Positions 37,829 to 52,065 of a stretch of 64,000 nucleotides of DNA are shown here, piece after piece (positions within the stretch are counted from its first letter, which is position 1; every line of letters begins with the position of its first letter). The stretch is from Synchiropus splendidus (Eukaryota; Chordata; Actinopteri; Syngnathiformes; Callionymidae): assembly GCF_027744825.2 (NCBI RefSeq), contig NC_071347.1, positions 15,852,501 to 15,916,500 on the forward strand, read 5' to 3'. The notes beneath the pieces are model-generated. The model had not been told where the DNA came from. It searched no databases and saw only the letters and a program-made list of their open reading frames with translations. The position numbers were made by a program, and so were the translations under genes.

Positions 37829-40050
37829 CAAACATAGACCCCATCCAGTCCTACCAAACAGCACCGAGGAATAGGAATATTATGACTCCTTTCTTACACC
37901 TGTGCGTCGGCACTGAACACGGAAGGCTGACTTTGGGGGCAACATTGGACACAAAAGTCCTCTTGAAAATAGGCACTATTTGATGCCGCCAGAGTGAGAA
38001 TGGGTTGCAGGATAAAATCACTTTTTGAAAGATGCTCATCATTTTTCATAATACATCAGTGCTGTAGTTCCTTGCTACACTAAACATGGCGCATGCTTTT
38101 ATTTTATTGGGACTTTTTTGGAAACCACCAATTTCAGGTGGCGCTTTAAGACGCATCAATACGTGACGTAAAGCAAGCTTGTAGTTGATGTAACTGATTT
38201 CCAATTGTGATTCTAATACCCGTTTGACTTGGTTTAATGGGATCACATTTAAATTGAGAATGTAACGTGGCGCCGTGAGGGATTATATAAATAAAAATGA
38301 ATGCATTAAACCTTTATAAGGGCACACTTCTCTTCCAGGGCCGTGAAAAACAACACGTGTTTCCTTAAGGAGCTGACAAACCTTTATTGAAATGTATAAT
38401 CCAATCTAGGCCCCGGCTTTTTGAGGACATCCACGCCGTCTCCTCTACATAGGAACACATATTTGCATTTTGATCCTATTTGAATAATTGCGTTTTCACA
38501 GAGCCCCGCTGAAGTTTGTTTTCATTTGATAGCCCCAGATTAGTTCCATTGAAAAGATAATTATTCCCTTTGGTTACATCTCTCATTTGAGCTCTCTGCA
38601 GCGATAATATTGGTTCAGGGCCTTCTGCCTGCGACCCTGCCGCACTGCTCTTTCATCAGTCGACTGTCTTCCTCCGACTTGGAGGGTTACCTAATGCGTA
38701 CTCATCTCTGGCAGAAGGCTGGCTCAGACTGACGGAAATGTGAGAAAAGCGTGCGGCGCTGGCACCGGGAAAGAGACCGCGCGGACTCTGAGGGAACTGA
38801 ATAATTGAAAGCGTCTCCAAAGGATTCCATTTTTGATGGTCAGGCTATGAAGTAGATGCCAAGGAAGTTTACAAGATGTTGAGTGCTGTCTTTTCAATGA
38901 AATGGTAATGACTCGCCTCTGCGAGGCGGGGTTTCGGTGGAAAAGTTCTTTGTTCCTGGAGCTTTATTAAAGCACCCTGCGCTCTGTCACCGTGATGTGA
39001 TTAAAGGATGCGTCACCTCCAGTCAGCCCGTGTACATCGAAAAACAGGATGAGGTCTGTCTGGTATTTCGCACTCCGACGCGGCACGCCAGGTTCAACCG
39101 TGCCGGTACAATATCTGGAATCAAGAGGAGCTCATCAATCATGTGTGGCCTTTGTAGGCAGCGGCGACATGACACGCTGTGTGTAAATATGTGCATGTGA
39201 ATTTCCAATCTCGCTTTGTTATTCTGTTTGTCCACAGCGCCTGCATATCCACATAAACACGGGGTATTTTTAGAGTGTAACATTTAAGATGATGTGTGTG
39301 TGGAGATCTTCAAAGGCAGAATTTCGGATGCAGCAGAATACGCACGTGGCTTTTTAAAATAGCACTGCAGCGCTAAGGTGGGGTGAAAACTTTATGATAC
39401 AGTACCTTGCTACAGCAATTTTCAAGATTGTTAAAACGCCCTCTATAACAACGCGACGCACTCAACGCTGCATCTTCATTCACCTGGTCTGTGGTTACCT
39501 CCACTGGATTGGAGTCTTTCACACGGTGAAATGGAATTTCAGAATGACAAAAGATCAAAGCCATTATGATGGAATCATATGGATTTACAGACTTAACCTC
39601 ATCGGTGTTTGCAATGGAGGGTCTTCTCTGCAGTTGCGATCTGCAGCTTCTACTATTGATTATGTGATTTTATTTGACCTCGAGTTCATCACTAACTGTG
39701 ATTGAAGAGCTGTATCAAAATAGAAAGTATGTGCGTGTTCTTCAACGTGAGCCGCAGACTCCTGCATGCGTTTCACCACACTGTAGTCGCCTGCACAGTT
39801 CCCTGCAGAGTGGCCCGTTGGGGAAGGAGTAAAGGCCGAATCATTTTATAAGCTCCATCATCGGGGGGCATGGAGAGGACGGATGTGCCCGTTCAATGAT
39901 GATCTGTGGCAGATGAAGGACACCTTTAGCCAGAGACGCATCACACCCTCAGATCAGGGATAGACACTTCCGTCACTGAGGAACCATTGCTGGCTCTAGT
40001 TTTAGTTATCTCTGGTCTGAAACACCCCATACCTAAGGGGTGGGCAATTA
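37829..40050. other. Unassigned non-coding DNA
   Basis: No gene recognised. 38480-38800 has mixed ATTA-rich and CpG-containing DNA (GAAAGAGACCGCGCGGACTC near 38769). The frames at 38937-39283 overlap on both strands and have no domain. Confidence 0.55.
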
Positions 40051-40757
40051 CAGTGGTACCTTGGTTCTCAACCACAGTCCGTTCCAGACGGCCGTTTGAG
40101 AAGCGATTTGTTTGAAATCTGAATCGATTTTTCCCATTACAATGAATAGGAAAAGAAATAATGCGTTCCAAGCCTTAAAATAGTCTTTTGTAGGAGTGAA
40201 TGTAGAGTGTCTGCTGCAGGTGCGCTGTTCCTCTATGTGTGTGGCCGCTGCATGTGGGAGGGGTTGCCGAGTGAGTGACGTCTCTCCAGAAGTGAAGAGG
40301 TGCCCGGTGCGTGTCCAGCTCTGAATGTGCGCTTCTGTGCAGTTTGGCTGTGACAAAGTCATAAACCAAGTCACGCTCTGTCCCAGACTCGCCTCATTCC
40401 TGTCCCAGCTCCAGCCCACAACAGGACATCAAACCCTGGAGTGGAGGTGTGGAGAGCGAGCACCTCCCCTGTGACACTCTACCACGGTCCAGTGCGGAGA
40501 CAGGAAAGGTTTTACACCTCAATATGAAGAAAAAACAGCCAGTAAATGTAGCTAACGGGACACGTCTGCATACAGAGGCTGCGTTATACACAATAGCAAA
40601 GCGCGTCGTGAGTCCGCTGATCGGTCTGCACACGTTGCGTTTTTTCCGGCTTTTTTCGGGGGCCTTCAAGTTCTGGATTTTCATTCAAAATCCGAAGCAA
40701 AATTTTTGTTTGTTTGATTTATTTCTTCGAATTCCGAGAAAAACCGAGGCACCACTG
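40051..40757 (+). mobile_element. Tc1/mariner-pogo-like non-autonomous element, copy 2
   Basis: The most complete copy (707 bp): left CAGTGGTACCTTGGTTCTCA, right AAACCGAGGCACCACTG, each flanked by TA (40049-40050 and 40758-40759). It lies in ordinary sequence, not a TA array, which confirms the TA target. Compared with copy 1 over about 250 bp of interior (from TTTTGTAGGAGTGAATG to AAACCCTGGAGTG) I see two substitutions, and this copy also has an extra GAGGTG just after that interval. Two different minus-strand frames stay open through it, as expected from sequence identity rather than protein constraint. Confidence 0.9.
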
Positions 40758-43009
40758 TATATGTCAAAAGGCCATCAAGCCAAAAGACAAAAAAAAAAAG
40801 GTTCTAAATTCTACTTCAGTTTTGGTGCTAAAATGTCAGAGAAATGCAAAAGGTAAATTCTTTAGATTTTTTTAGATAGAAGATTCTCAGTAAAAATAAT
40901 AAATAGTTCAATATTCTGGCAACTATGAATGGAACATGAATTTGTATTTTTTACATCAATATGAGGTATTTTTACGGTATCTTTTAATTGTTTTGAGGCA
41001 CTACTCATGAAAGGTTGTGATTTAATTTGATTAAAAGCAATATTGGAAGAAATACTGACATGTATTATAATGGTTGAAGAAAATGAAAAGGATGATTTGT
41101 TTTGTAGTTTACTGTGGTCTCTGGAGGGCCGCATCAATGCTGGGAAAGAGCCGCACTTTACCACTTTTTTCCTCATGTGCTGTTCTCCTGTCTGACAGCT
41201 GAATATCCTTAATTTGAAGTTATGAATATTTTAAACAATCACACAGCATTTTGTCTGAAAAATATCTTTTGGAAGCATTATTTTAATCAGTCATTTAGCT
41301 TTTAATCTTGACTCTAAACCCAAATTTCCTGATGTTCCATGTTGTTGTGTATTGTGTGGAACACTAAAAGAGATTCATGCTAAGTTCAAATAAAAATAAT
41401 CATTAAAATATACTTTTGGTAACAAATAAAAACTTTGAAAAGTTGTAAATCCTAGAGAGGTGTTGCAGAACTATACATTGTATCACGCTCGGTATCTGGT
41501 TCCCTGTTGGGTTTGTTTGGACTCTTTATTCCCGAATATTTAAAATTGTTCCTTCTTTTTTCCCCTCACACAAAAAGAATCTTCTAAATTCAGTACTGAA
41601 AATTATATGCACCACCTGCTCCCTCGACTGGATTATCGACACACAGAACTGTGAGTCTTGTTCATACCGAGGGAGACGCCATTCATTCAAAGAGGCTCCT
41701 GTGGGATTTTTGGGATTCCTGTAAGAAGATTCGCGCTTTCGAGGATTTTCTTGACAATGATGAGAAAGTGGACGTTGATGTGTTTAAAATTCAGAATCCC
41801 AAGTGTCTTCGCTTTGCCTGCAACCCCACTTGATATAAACCAATGTTTTCTTAATCCTATTATATTATTCATATAGTATATTTTTTTCAATGAAAAAAAC
41901 TACACCACAGTCAATATCAAGGGGCAATTGACAATTTTCTTGTTTGAATTCTGAATTTCTTCTACTTTGTACTTCATTGTCGTTTTTTTTGCAATGTCAG
42001 TAGGATTTAGCAACAGCTTAACATATTTAAATGAGTACAATCCATTGTAACAATATAAAAAAATGAATATGTGCCTTCAAAATAATGCAACCAAATGTTA
42101 TGAATACTATAACATATGTCTAAATATCAAAGTAGTATACCATTATATAATTTAAATTATGTCCAAATACACATTTATTTAAAAAAAAAAAAGATTTCTT
42201 TCACACTGAAATATTGTTTTGCTCACAATGTTCCGGCTTACTGCATCTGTCATCCGCCATAATGTTTGTTACTGGTTATGGTGGCTGTTGGTGCCGTGCC
42301 GTAATGATGTATGACAGGAAGCAACGCGTCAAAATTCAGAAATGTAATTCAGTTCAAGGGAACAGAGCAGGTTCTCTCAGTGTGGCGCCCCATTAACCTT
42401 ATCCTTCAAATATTAGAATCCATCTCTTATGTCCCCTTTTAAACCCATCAATCATCCACATTGCTGTACCGAATCTTACACGCAGGATTCAAGCAGTGAC
42501 ACAGCATGTTCCACTGCTGCTTAAAAAAAGTGTATTCCAATATTTACCTTTGTTGATTCAAAACAATCGTCCTGCACGTTCGCAAAGCACTCTTAGTTGA
42601 TAGCGTATTCATTCACAACACTGACAACTGTCCAGCCATTCTAGAAGAGCGAGAAGCCTGCCAGCCTGCGATGGCCCTGAAATATTTCTGCTAGCAACAG
42701 ATGGGGGTCAGCTGTGACTGTGGAATGTGGTGCTTCTGATGTCTGTGGCAGCAGAGGAGAAGGCAACTGGTGCGCCATGTGACGTGTGAAGTCACCTCCG
42801 AATCACAGAGCCGGTTGAGATCCTACGTTGCAGACAGATTTGCTGGTTTGACTCCCTTGTCCGGAGTCGTGCCCTGTTTTTCTATGTCTGTGAACTTCAA
42901 ATGGCACGACCCAACTCTGAAAATAAGATTATTAAATAGTGAGCTGATGGTAGTTGCAGTAGTTGCTTAATATGCATGAGGCAGTGCTGAGGTGTTCTAT
43001 TGTCATGGA
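40758..43009. other. Unassigned AT-rich non-coding DNA
   Basis: No repeat family recognised. The 60-aa frame at 41651-41833 has no domain I know. 41900-42200 is very AT-rich. Confidence 0.6.
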
Positions 43010-43640
43010 GAAACTGACAGATGAGATGAAGAAGGAGTCTGCACTGTGATGTTTGCGGATGATACAGTGATCTGTGGTGAGAGTATAGATGAGCTGGAGG
43101 GAAAACAGAATGCATGTGTCTAACTGAGTCAGGAGGACAAGTGAAGGCGCAAGGAGTTGAGATTGTTAAACCAGATGGTTCAAGTGTTTCGGATCAGTTG
43201 GAGTGAGTGGCAGACTGAGGGCCAAACTAGTGAAGAGGAGAGTGCAGACCCGGTGGAATAGGTAGAGATGACTGTCAGGGGTGATCTGTGGCAGAAGTTT
43301 TATTGGGCGGCACACAAAAACAGGAGACAGAAGTGGCAGAGTTGAAGATGCTCTGGATTTCTACGGGGGTGAGCAGCAAGGAGGAGACTGGCAAGATTAG
43401 AAAGAAGTGTAGGAGGGACTGCTCAAATTGAAAAGTTTGGAGACAGCGTAAGGGAGGCCAGACTCAGATGGTTTGGATATGGGGCAAGGAGAACCTTGGA
43501 AATGGAAGTACCTGATGAAAGAGAGGGGTTTGTAAATGTGATAAGGGAGCGTTTGAAGAGAATAGGTTTGATCTCAAAGGATGCATCAGACAGGCTAAGG
43601 TGGTGGAGACGGACTAGTCATGGGACCCTTGACCAGAAAT
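43010..43640 (+). pseudogene. Decayed LINE reverse transcriptase remnant
   Basis: VMFADDTVICGESIDEL is encoded at about 43048-43098 and is a reverse transcriptase catalytic box with its usual flank. A stop follows within nine codons. Further on, in shifting frames, RVQTRWN, LSGVICGR, EVAELKMLW and VREARLRWFGYG appear in the order expected for the post-palm region. Several stops and frameshifts show it is dead. It resembles an RTE/Expander-type fish LINE, but the clade is uncertain. No ends found. Confidence 0.75.
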
Positions 43641-44541
43641 GTCGAAACAAAAACAAGCAATAGAACTAGTCAACTCATTTCACCCCACTTTCCATTTGTA
43701 TCATCATCATTTTCGTTCTTCATGTAACGTATCAGTGCATATCAACAAAACTTACCTCGATGAAATTACATTCATTAGAAACTTTTTTTTCTGTACTTTT
43801 CAATACACGTTCAAGCAAACTAACTTCAGTCAAGTTCCCTTACCTTGATCAATACGACCTACAAGGGCAATGTGGGAAATGGCACACTGAAGAGAAACCT
43901 GCATTTTTTTTTTTAGATATATATTTTCAACTATTGTTATAGCCCTACATGGATTTTATCCAAATGCTTGTCAATACATGTTTAGGACTTCGTATACAGT
44001 TGAGTATAATAAGCATAAAAATGAAAGTTACAAAGATGCTACATCACTAAAAAAAATAAAATAAATAAAAAGACCATTTTATATTTCAAGTATCTGATGA
44101 TGATTTAAAAGTGTTCCCTCCTTCTGCAAGAACAGAGGCACGCGCTGAATGAAGAGAGAAGACAGAAAATACACATTAATCACATTAGTTTCAGACAATT
44201 GGCTTTGTCTTTGGGGCATTCACAGCATTCAGTGTCATTATTATCACTCAATTGAAATAAATCTGGTGTCTTGCGTTTAAGGGGTGCCAGCAGGTAATAC
44301 TTTCCCTTTATTGCTTGTAGAGCTACATGCTGTGTCAACCTCGATGATTTAAACTCCCATTTTCCTGAACACGTTTGTAAATGGAGTTTGACTGAAGTAG
44401 CTGGTGCTTCTGTCTCTCCAACTTGACCAGTGATCTGCAAGCGATTTTCCTCTCTGAAGTTTCTGTGTTCACAGTAGAGAGTTTGTGTTCTCTGTGGCAG
44501 CAAGCCTGTATCAACAATGTGCATCACATCAACTTAAAACT
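43641..44541. other. Unassigned non-coding DNA
   Basis: Nothing recognised. The 115-aa minus frame at 44180-44527 has no domain. It ends just outside the solo LTR. Confidence 0.6.
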
Positions 44542-44546
44542 AACTT

Positions 44547-45084
44547 TGTCATGATTCCGCTTTTATTTTGGTCCCTTGAGTCCTGTTTTGCTTTCTCCCT
44601 CCTTTCTTCCTGTTCCTGTGGCACATGGCTCAACCCCTGATCACCTGTGTATATGAGCACCTGGACTCCAGCAACGTGTGCCAGATCGTCTCCTCTTGTT
44701 CCTGTGGTAAATTGGCTCTCCTCGTTCCCTGGTGCCTGAGTTAGTGTTTTGTTTCTTCCTGTTTCCATGTATTTCCTGGTTTCTTTTGTGATCAACTATC
44801 TCTGTTCACTGTGCTTTTGTCTCTTTGTTTCCAGATTTCAGTTGGTTTGATTCTCCCAGTTCGGTGACGCTTTCTGTTGGACTCTTATTCATGTTTATAG
44901 ACTTCTCCCAGTTTGGTGACTTTGTTTGGGCATTCTGACTTTGCTTTGATTCTCCTGGTTCGGTGATGCTTTCTGTTGTGGTTTTATTGTGGTTAAAGAT
45001 TAAAATGGCGTATTTGACTCGCTCCTGCCTCCTGTGACTTTCATCACTGCACTTGGGTCCCACTCCACGTCTTGACCCGTGACA
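44547..45084 (+). mobile_element. Solo LTR, Ty3/gypsy-like, with 5-bp target duplications
   Basis: The 538-bp element begins TGTCATGATTCC and ends CCCGTGACA, so the ends form the TGTCA...TGACA inverted pair of an LTR. AACTT flanks it exactly on both sides (44542-44546 and 45085-45089). There is no internal retrotransposon body, so it is a solo LTR left by recombination between two LTRs. Inside, GATTCTCCCAGTTCGGTGAC-like sequence is repeated three times (about 44850, 44903, 44950). The TATATGAGC at about 44650 is a TATA-box candidate and GATTAAAATGG near 44998 a weak polyadenylation-type signal. The Ty3/gypsy label is from resemblance of the end sequence to fish gypsy LTRs. Confidence 0.85.
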
Positions 45085-45089
45085 AACTT

Positions 45090-45726
45090 GATTTTAATAT
45101 TTATTTGGTGAAACAAACAACAAACAAACCAATTTTTATGGTAGCTATCATCTTGAGACCATTGACAAGAGCGGCACCTTATTAAAATTGCACTTTTCTG
45201 AGTGACTCTTGCACTATTGGATTCATTCACAGTCCGTTGTGTTGACCTGCATTCTTGCCCATGGGCCCACAGTGAGTGTCGGGAATGGCGGTGCCAGACT
45301 GGATCGTGCCCTTCCCTCTTCATCAGTGGCAGATCACGCAGGGTAGATGTACTTCTCTGGTGCGCTCAAGCGTTTCTGCGAGTCTGCTCAGGTAATTACA
45401 GCATCTGTTAAGAGCTTTGTGAATTGTTTTTCATCTCCACATGGTCACCACTCCAGAAACCCAATTACCCAGGGGAATACTAAATCACCTAGACTGATTT
45501 GTTATTCTATTGCAAAAGGCAGAAAAAACTGGAGGAGAGCGGAAATCAGCTCAACAATAACAGGAAAACACGACAGCCATGTGATACAATTCAGCTTCAA
45601 AAAACTCAGCATCAAAGGAAACATTTTAAGAGCCATTAATACAGTTAGCGTGTGTAAATGTTTTTTTTTTTTTTTTTTTTAAGATTGGTCTCTCAATCTC
45701 GGTCCAAAAACAATACATTGAAATGA
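45090..45726. other. Unassigned non-coding DNA
   Basis: Nothing recognised. A 23-bp poly-T tract at about 45660-45682. Confidence 0.6.
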
Positions 45727-45794
45727 TCAGAATCAGAATCAGAATCAAATTTATTGCCATGGTCGGTGGGGATACCACCAACGAGGAAAGTGCT
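45727..45794 (-). mobile_element. LINE 3' tail fragment (ATTCTG tail)
   Basis: GATCAGAATCAGAATCAG followed by ATTTATTGCCATGGTCGGTG matches the 3' end of the LINE at 37157, same orientation. It is only about 65 bp long and stops at GAGGAAAGTG, where the Tc1/mariner-like copy 3 begins without its left end. Confidence 0.75.
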
Positions 45795-46494
<700 letters not shown>

Positions 46495-49164
46495 TATTAA
46501 TAGCAACTGACATCCTAATAAATGACTGTAAGTGACAAGCGCTTCTGAACATCTGCCTCATGCGCTGGTCCTGTGCATGACCACACTCCGCCTGGAACGC
46601 AGTTGAAATGCCATCAAACCACTTACCTAACCCTAACCTGTGTCTTTTCACCTCCTTAGTGCCAGTGCCATCAGAAAGCCATGACTAATGACAGATGGCC
46701 GTCTGAGGGGCTTTCAATAGCAAATGACAAAGTGACAGTTGAAGAACAAAATGAGCGCCATCCAATCCAACTATGACTTCCAGGGAGTGAGACTGTGTCG
46801 TGAAAATGCATCTCAGCAGAAAATGGCATCTAACTCCAAAATGGATGGATAGAATAGTACAGATGCGTCATGTGGTTCCTCTCGCTCTACTTTGCACAGG
46901 GAGGCCTTGAGTACGAGGCTTATCACGTCAAGGTCGAATCTTTTCTGAGGAAGCAGTATAAAACTGTTGGAATGCGCTGAAAGAGTGTCGAGAAGAGGTA
47001 GAGGCTTTGAGGAACAGCAGTTGCTGGGGGAAACACCGCAGGAATTCTATCTCCTGGGACCACCAAGGGCACAGTATCTGCCACCTATCTCCCACCGGGA
47101 GATGTTTCCAGAAACCCAGTGACGGTCGCTGAAAACAGCGCGGCTGACCCATGGGCACAAGAGGTGGTGTGAAAGAATAAAATAAAGAAACGCTCACATG
47201 TGCTGTTCAAAGAAAACATGATCTCTGAAAAGGAAAAAGAGACAACAACAACCTGTGCTCTCCTTCATGGTGGTTGTGTTTGGGAAGAACGTGACAAGAT
47301 ATTGTTTTTGAGGGAAGGAAAAACAGCTGTTTTTCATATGATGTTTTCACAATCTGATCAATGCACATCAGCAGCGGTCATCATGTTTTTCTCCTGGTGA
47401 GAAAAGGCGCGCGCTCATCGCTCGCTCCATCAACGGTGCGATTGTTTAGATGCACGTGTGACAGATTCACTATGATTAATTGCTTCTATATATTGCGAAA
47501 CAACGCGCCCCCTCTGCGTTTGACCTCAATCTTCCCCGTCTTTTGCAACCGCAGTGACGACTTTGAGTCTCTTTTTTCCCTTCTCTCCAGCTCATCTTTT
47601 GCTCTTGCTGCGGTGCTTTTGCCACAAACCTATAAGCCGATTTAAGTTTCCACATAAAAAACATTCACAATGAGAAAATTGAAAGGCTTTCTTCCACTGA
47701 AACTGCACCACACCGCCTTTATAGCAGTCCCTGAACCCCCCGTTTTTTTTATTTGCCAGTCTTCTAAACTACCATGTCTAATTGTGATGGCATTTTTAAT
47801 TAAAAGTCAAGATATGTGTTTGTTTGTGAAGGGAAACTAATCCGTTCTTGCCTCCACCTCTTCCTCTCTATCTTCCATCTATCTGACTAATGAGAAAATG
47901 GAGAAGCCTGTGCAGGACTTGTTGATATTTGCCTCTCTTTAAGTAGATTTGTGTGAATTCACGATTAGCAAATGACTCTCAGACTTCTCCCAAAGACCTT
48001 GTGGATTACTGGAGATAACAATGAGGCAATTTCTTTAAGCCGCTCTCCAAGTTCTCGAACAGCCATAAATGACACAACATCCTTTGTGTTTTTCAAATGG
48101 CACCAACACATATTTGTGTTATTAATGGACCATTTCATCCTTTAAAAGTATGAATATGCTCATAATATGACAGCAAGTTTTTACGCTCACATATGTACAG
48201 TATATGAGCATAACATGATTTATTTATTTCCCCCTTCATTGTATGAAAAATAGACTTTATTGTTCAACCTTAGCAATGAATGGATGTTTAATGTCACACC
48301 CTTTTGACATGCAACTGAAGCTCAACAGGTTTTTGCCGAAATGTTTTCTCACATTGAGAAATGTACAGAACCGTATATCAAATGAGCAATGGCTCACACC
48401 TTTAATAAGCTATCATTCACCCTTTAGATTGGGCAACACATGAACAAATAATGAACAAATAACTTGCATATTCACTGTTGATCTTCAGTAAAAATGGTGC
48501 TGTTTAGAGTGAATTTCCGGTGACCATTCGGGGGTAAAGTACAGCCTGGCGCTACAAGACACAAAATAGTACTTTATAATCATTCATTTCTGTCTTGTAC
48601 ACTACAAAATATGAATTTTTTTTACCAACAGTTTTTGTAATTTGAGGGTATTGGTGCCATACATATGCTGAACTGTAAAGTGGAGTCTTGACTTCAAAAA
48701 AAAAACTTGGAACGTTTTAACTCTACTTTCACACTGAATACACTGTGTCAGCCACGTAACTGTTGCGTACAGTTTGGCAACGGGGCAGGTGACATATTTG
48801 GAATATAAATATAAAAATTGTTATGTGAAGTGACAATTCATGCTGTGCAGTATGCAGAAACAACAAGATGAAGAAGTGAAATGGAAGCGAAGCTGATCGC
48901 ATTCAGTGAGTGCATCTGGAGGCTCAGACTGATCCACAGTCCAAATTGCTTTTTGCTGTTAATACACTTCTTCAGCAGAAAATAGGCTCCAATTCTGACT
49001 CGCCAATGTTGACTCTTCACCGCCATGAGACCTGTCCCCTAGAGGCAAAGAGGAGGAGTGACGTCAGGTGCGAGTTGAGCGATGGATTTCGCAAGGTATC
49101 GACGCAAGCAGTCATAGTAATTTACCTAAAAACTGTGAATTACTATAGACTCACTAAATTTAAG
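46495..49164. other. Unassigned non-coding DNA
   Basis: No gene or repeat family recognised in 2.7 kb. Overlapping frames at 46928-47664 have no domain. Confidence 0.6.
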
Positions 49165-49500
49165 AATATTGTTCATACATAAGCTGCACTGGTCTATAAG
49201 ATGCGGGTGCAGTGGTGCTGTCTGCACTGTAGAAAGGTCACCAGGCTTTAAAACGCATGAGGATCACTTTTAAACTAGTTTTGAAAACGGGGCCCAACAT
49301 TGAGACTGACTCATAAAACAAAGTTAGCAATGTTCTGAACTTGAATCATGAACTTCTCGCATCTTTTATTCGGATTAAAGCGCTCAAAATGCACTAAAGC
49401 ACCACATGAAGCCCCCAGACTGCAAAACATAAAGTTTGTTCAGAATATCTAACATAAAAAAAAAAAAAACTTTCAGGAATCAGATTTCAAAGTTTATAAA
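49165..49500. mobile_element. Diverged relative of the 11.1 kb foldback element
   Basis: ATAAGCTGCACTGGTCTATA and GGTGCAGTGGTGCTGTCTGC parallel ATAAGCCGTCGGTGCAGTTG and GTGCTGTCTGC at 11.13 kb, and both regions share a CGCATCTTTTATT / CACATCTTTTATT and CACTCAAAATGTGC / CGCTCAAAATGCAC stretch. The right end is not definable. Confidence 0.5.
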
Positions 49501-50612
49501 AGTGTAAACAATACTGTGGTGTCTTTGACTGAACTGACTATTTAACATTGTGAAATTAGGCAATGAATCAAAAATTATTCACGTTGTTTATCATCACTAC
49601 TTGCTGCTCCATTACTTCGATGTGAGATTCTGACATATTTCATCGTCAAAGGTCACTTTAGAGGTAATGAAAACTTTTTATGCTCTGTCCTCTTTTTTCT
49701 TCAAGATTATGCCTAAAAAAAACTGTCATTATTATGCTGTACAAGCAGGCATGAAACTTTGTTCTTGGCACCTGAAAACAGAATTGTCTAGACTCATAAA
49801 TCTATTTGGGAGACTCTTTTTATTTGACAATTGAGTGACTTCATCATTTTCAGTGCTGCAGTTAAATAGATGCAATGGCAGAGCTGAGGTTCCTGTTTTA
49901 AATAGAAGAAAGGGATCCTTCAACATGGTGCAATAGGACAAGTGAAAAGGGGTTTTTGTGTGTGTGTGTATTATATAATGTTCCTTTTCAATCTTCTGTC
50001 TTGCTAAAAATGGGCTATGGCGTGAAAAATAAATGAAATAAAATAATACACTTACTCTGACTTCACTGTGTATGGCTGAGGTGCAGGGGCCCAGTGGGCG
50101 TGCTGGAACACAGCTGGAACCCAACAGAGGATATGAAGTTTGTATTTCACTCCGCAGGGAGCCTCAAGTGCATAACCTAACAGCTGAGCAGGCATCGCTC
50201 CGCCTGGAGGCAAACCTCTGGAGGTAAGCTGGGACTGACTCCAGCATGTGGCGCACTTTACAGGGTAATAAGACAATTGTTGATTCAGTGTTTTCCAATT
50301 TTTCCAATTTCGATCACAATAACTGCCCGAAGTGTAGTAAGTTCATAGTCAGCAGTTTTCACTGACAAAACAAGCGCTGTGCAGAATTTTGGAAGTTAAT
50401 AGAGAAACAAACAAAAAAAAAAATACATATTATTGTTCTTTGTATGTAACCCGCTGCAGTTGCATTTTTTTTAACCTTCATTCATAGTTGCATTGAAATG
50501 TTAAATGAAATACTTTCAATTTAACATTTTTTGTTTCAATTTAACAGTATTTTTTTTCCCTCAAAATCAATAAAAGATAGCGAAAATATTTCATGACCAT
50601 CTCAGCGACGTT

Positions 50613-50687
<75 letters not shown>

Positions 50688-52065
50688 TCAACAAGCGTTC
50701 CTGTCGAGCATGTAGGAGGTTGAAGGTGAATCAAGACAGGAAAAGTATGAGCAGGATCAACAGACAGGAACATCTCAACACAAAAAAACACATGCGGCTG
50801 GACTCTGAAACAAGAATAACACACAAGAATTGGAGGCCGTCCCGACACTTTTGGGCTTAGCTGTTGATTTCCTTCAGGTGTGCCAGCTACCTGTTTCAGA
50901 AGGGGAAGTGGGAAGACAGCGGCTCAGCAAATCCTCTGTGATATCTCCATTGATTCTCTTCAACTAACCAACAAGGCTGCCCAGGCCGAGGAAGAGCGGT
51001 AAACCAGATATGTCTATGTAAAGAAGGAGGTCAGCTGGCTCATGTGTGACCGGCTCTCAGGTGCAGAGCTATGAAAAATCAAGAGGAACTGCTGCCCACT
51101 GGGCAGATGGTGAGCTATAAATGGCAACAGGTTTTCGTCAGGTAGACAGAAGACGCTGCTCTCACACTAAATCTCAGTTGCAGATGCTCGCACCATGGGG
51201 TTAATGCCTTTTTACTGTCGCATTTGTGTTTCACGCCTGGAGACCCACTCTGGGGTCAGTGTGCGACTATGTTTTTTTACACAAAGCTGATGTTATACTT
51301 CAATCTTCAAACACATACACCGAACATTTTTTTTGTCTTTGTAAACCATCAGGAGGAACTTGAAAAAAGAATGTGAGTCAGAGACTTTTCCCTCACGCTG
51401 CTGCAGACCTATGAAATTTAAATTGTAAATATGTTTGTAGGAGGAAGACAGAAGAATCGCGCACAACCTAAGGTGGAGGAAGACAACAAAGGGAGATGAG
51501 CGGACGTCAAGTATTGAAGCTAAACTTCGCTTTAAGAGTCCATATCACCATATCATGAGTTATGCATGAGCATCTAAAAGCATCAATGATTGTGTATGGA
51601 GCAACATCAGAGCTGTCCAAGGGGCTTGTGAATGTGGTAAGATGCATATCCATTCTGCGTTTGAATTTGAATGTGTCTCAAGGACAGGAACCAAATAGCC
51701 GATTGAAAAATCCCAAATACAATGAGCTTAAACTTGAGCAAATATAGTAAATTGGTTTTGGACACGCTTGTCACTGTGCCCATCTGTTGTTGACCTCATG
51801 TCAGACAGTGAAGACAGGGAGGGATGAGACTGTTGAGCAATATCTTGGATTCATTGTAATCTCTGGTCTTTGTATTTCAGAGGAAACTTTATAGATGAAA
51901 AAAAAAACATTTTAATGAGCAGCACATCTGATGGAATCTGCGATTCTGTGAGAAAATAAATAATATTCAGGAATTTATTTTGGATGAGACCACAAAGGTA
52001 TTAGAGCTTCAACTGTAGAAGAACGCTGTGAGACTTGCAGCATGAGCGAGAGATTCGTGATACAC
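49501..52065. other. Unassigned DNA with a (GT)n-(TA)n microsatellite
   Basis: No gene recognised. The microsatellite at 50612-50685 is listed separately. Frames at 49732-50276 (minus) and 50690-50860 (plus) have no domain. Confidence 0.6.
50612..50685. repeat. Compound (GT)n-(TA)n microsatellite
   Basis: About 18 bp of TG repeats pass directly into about 55 bp of TA. Confidence 0.97.
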
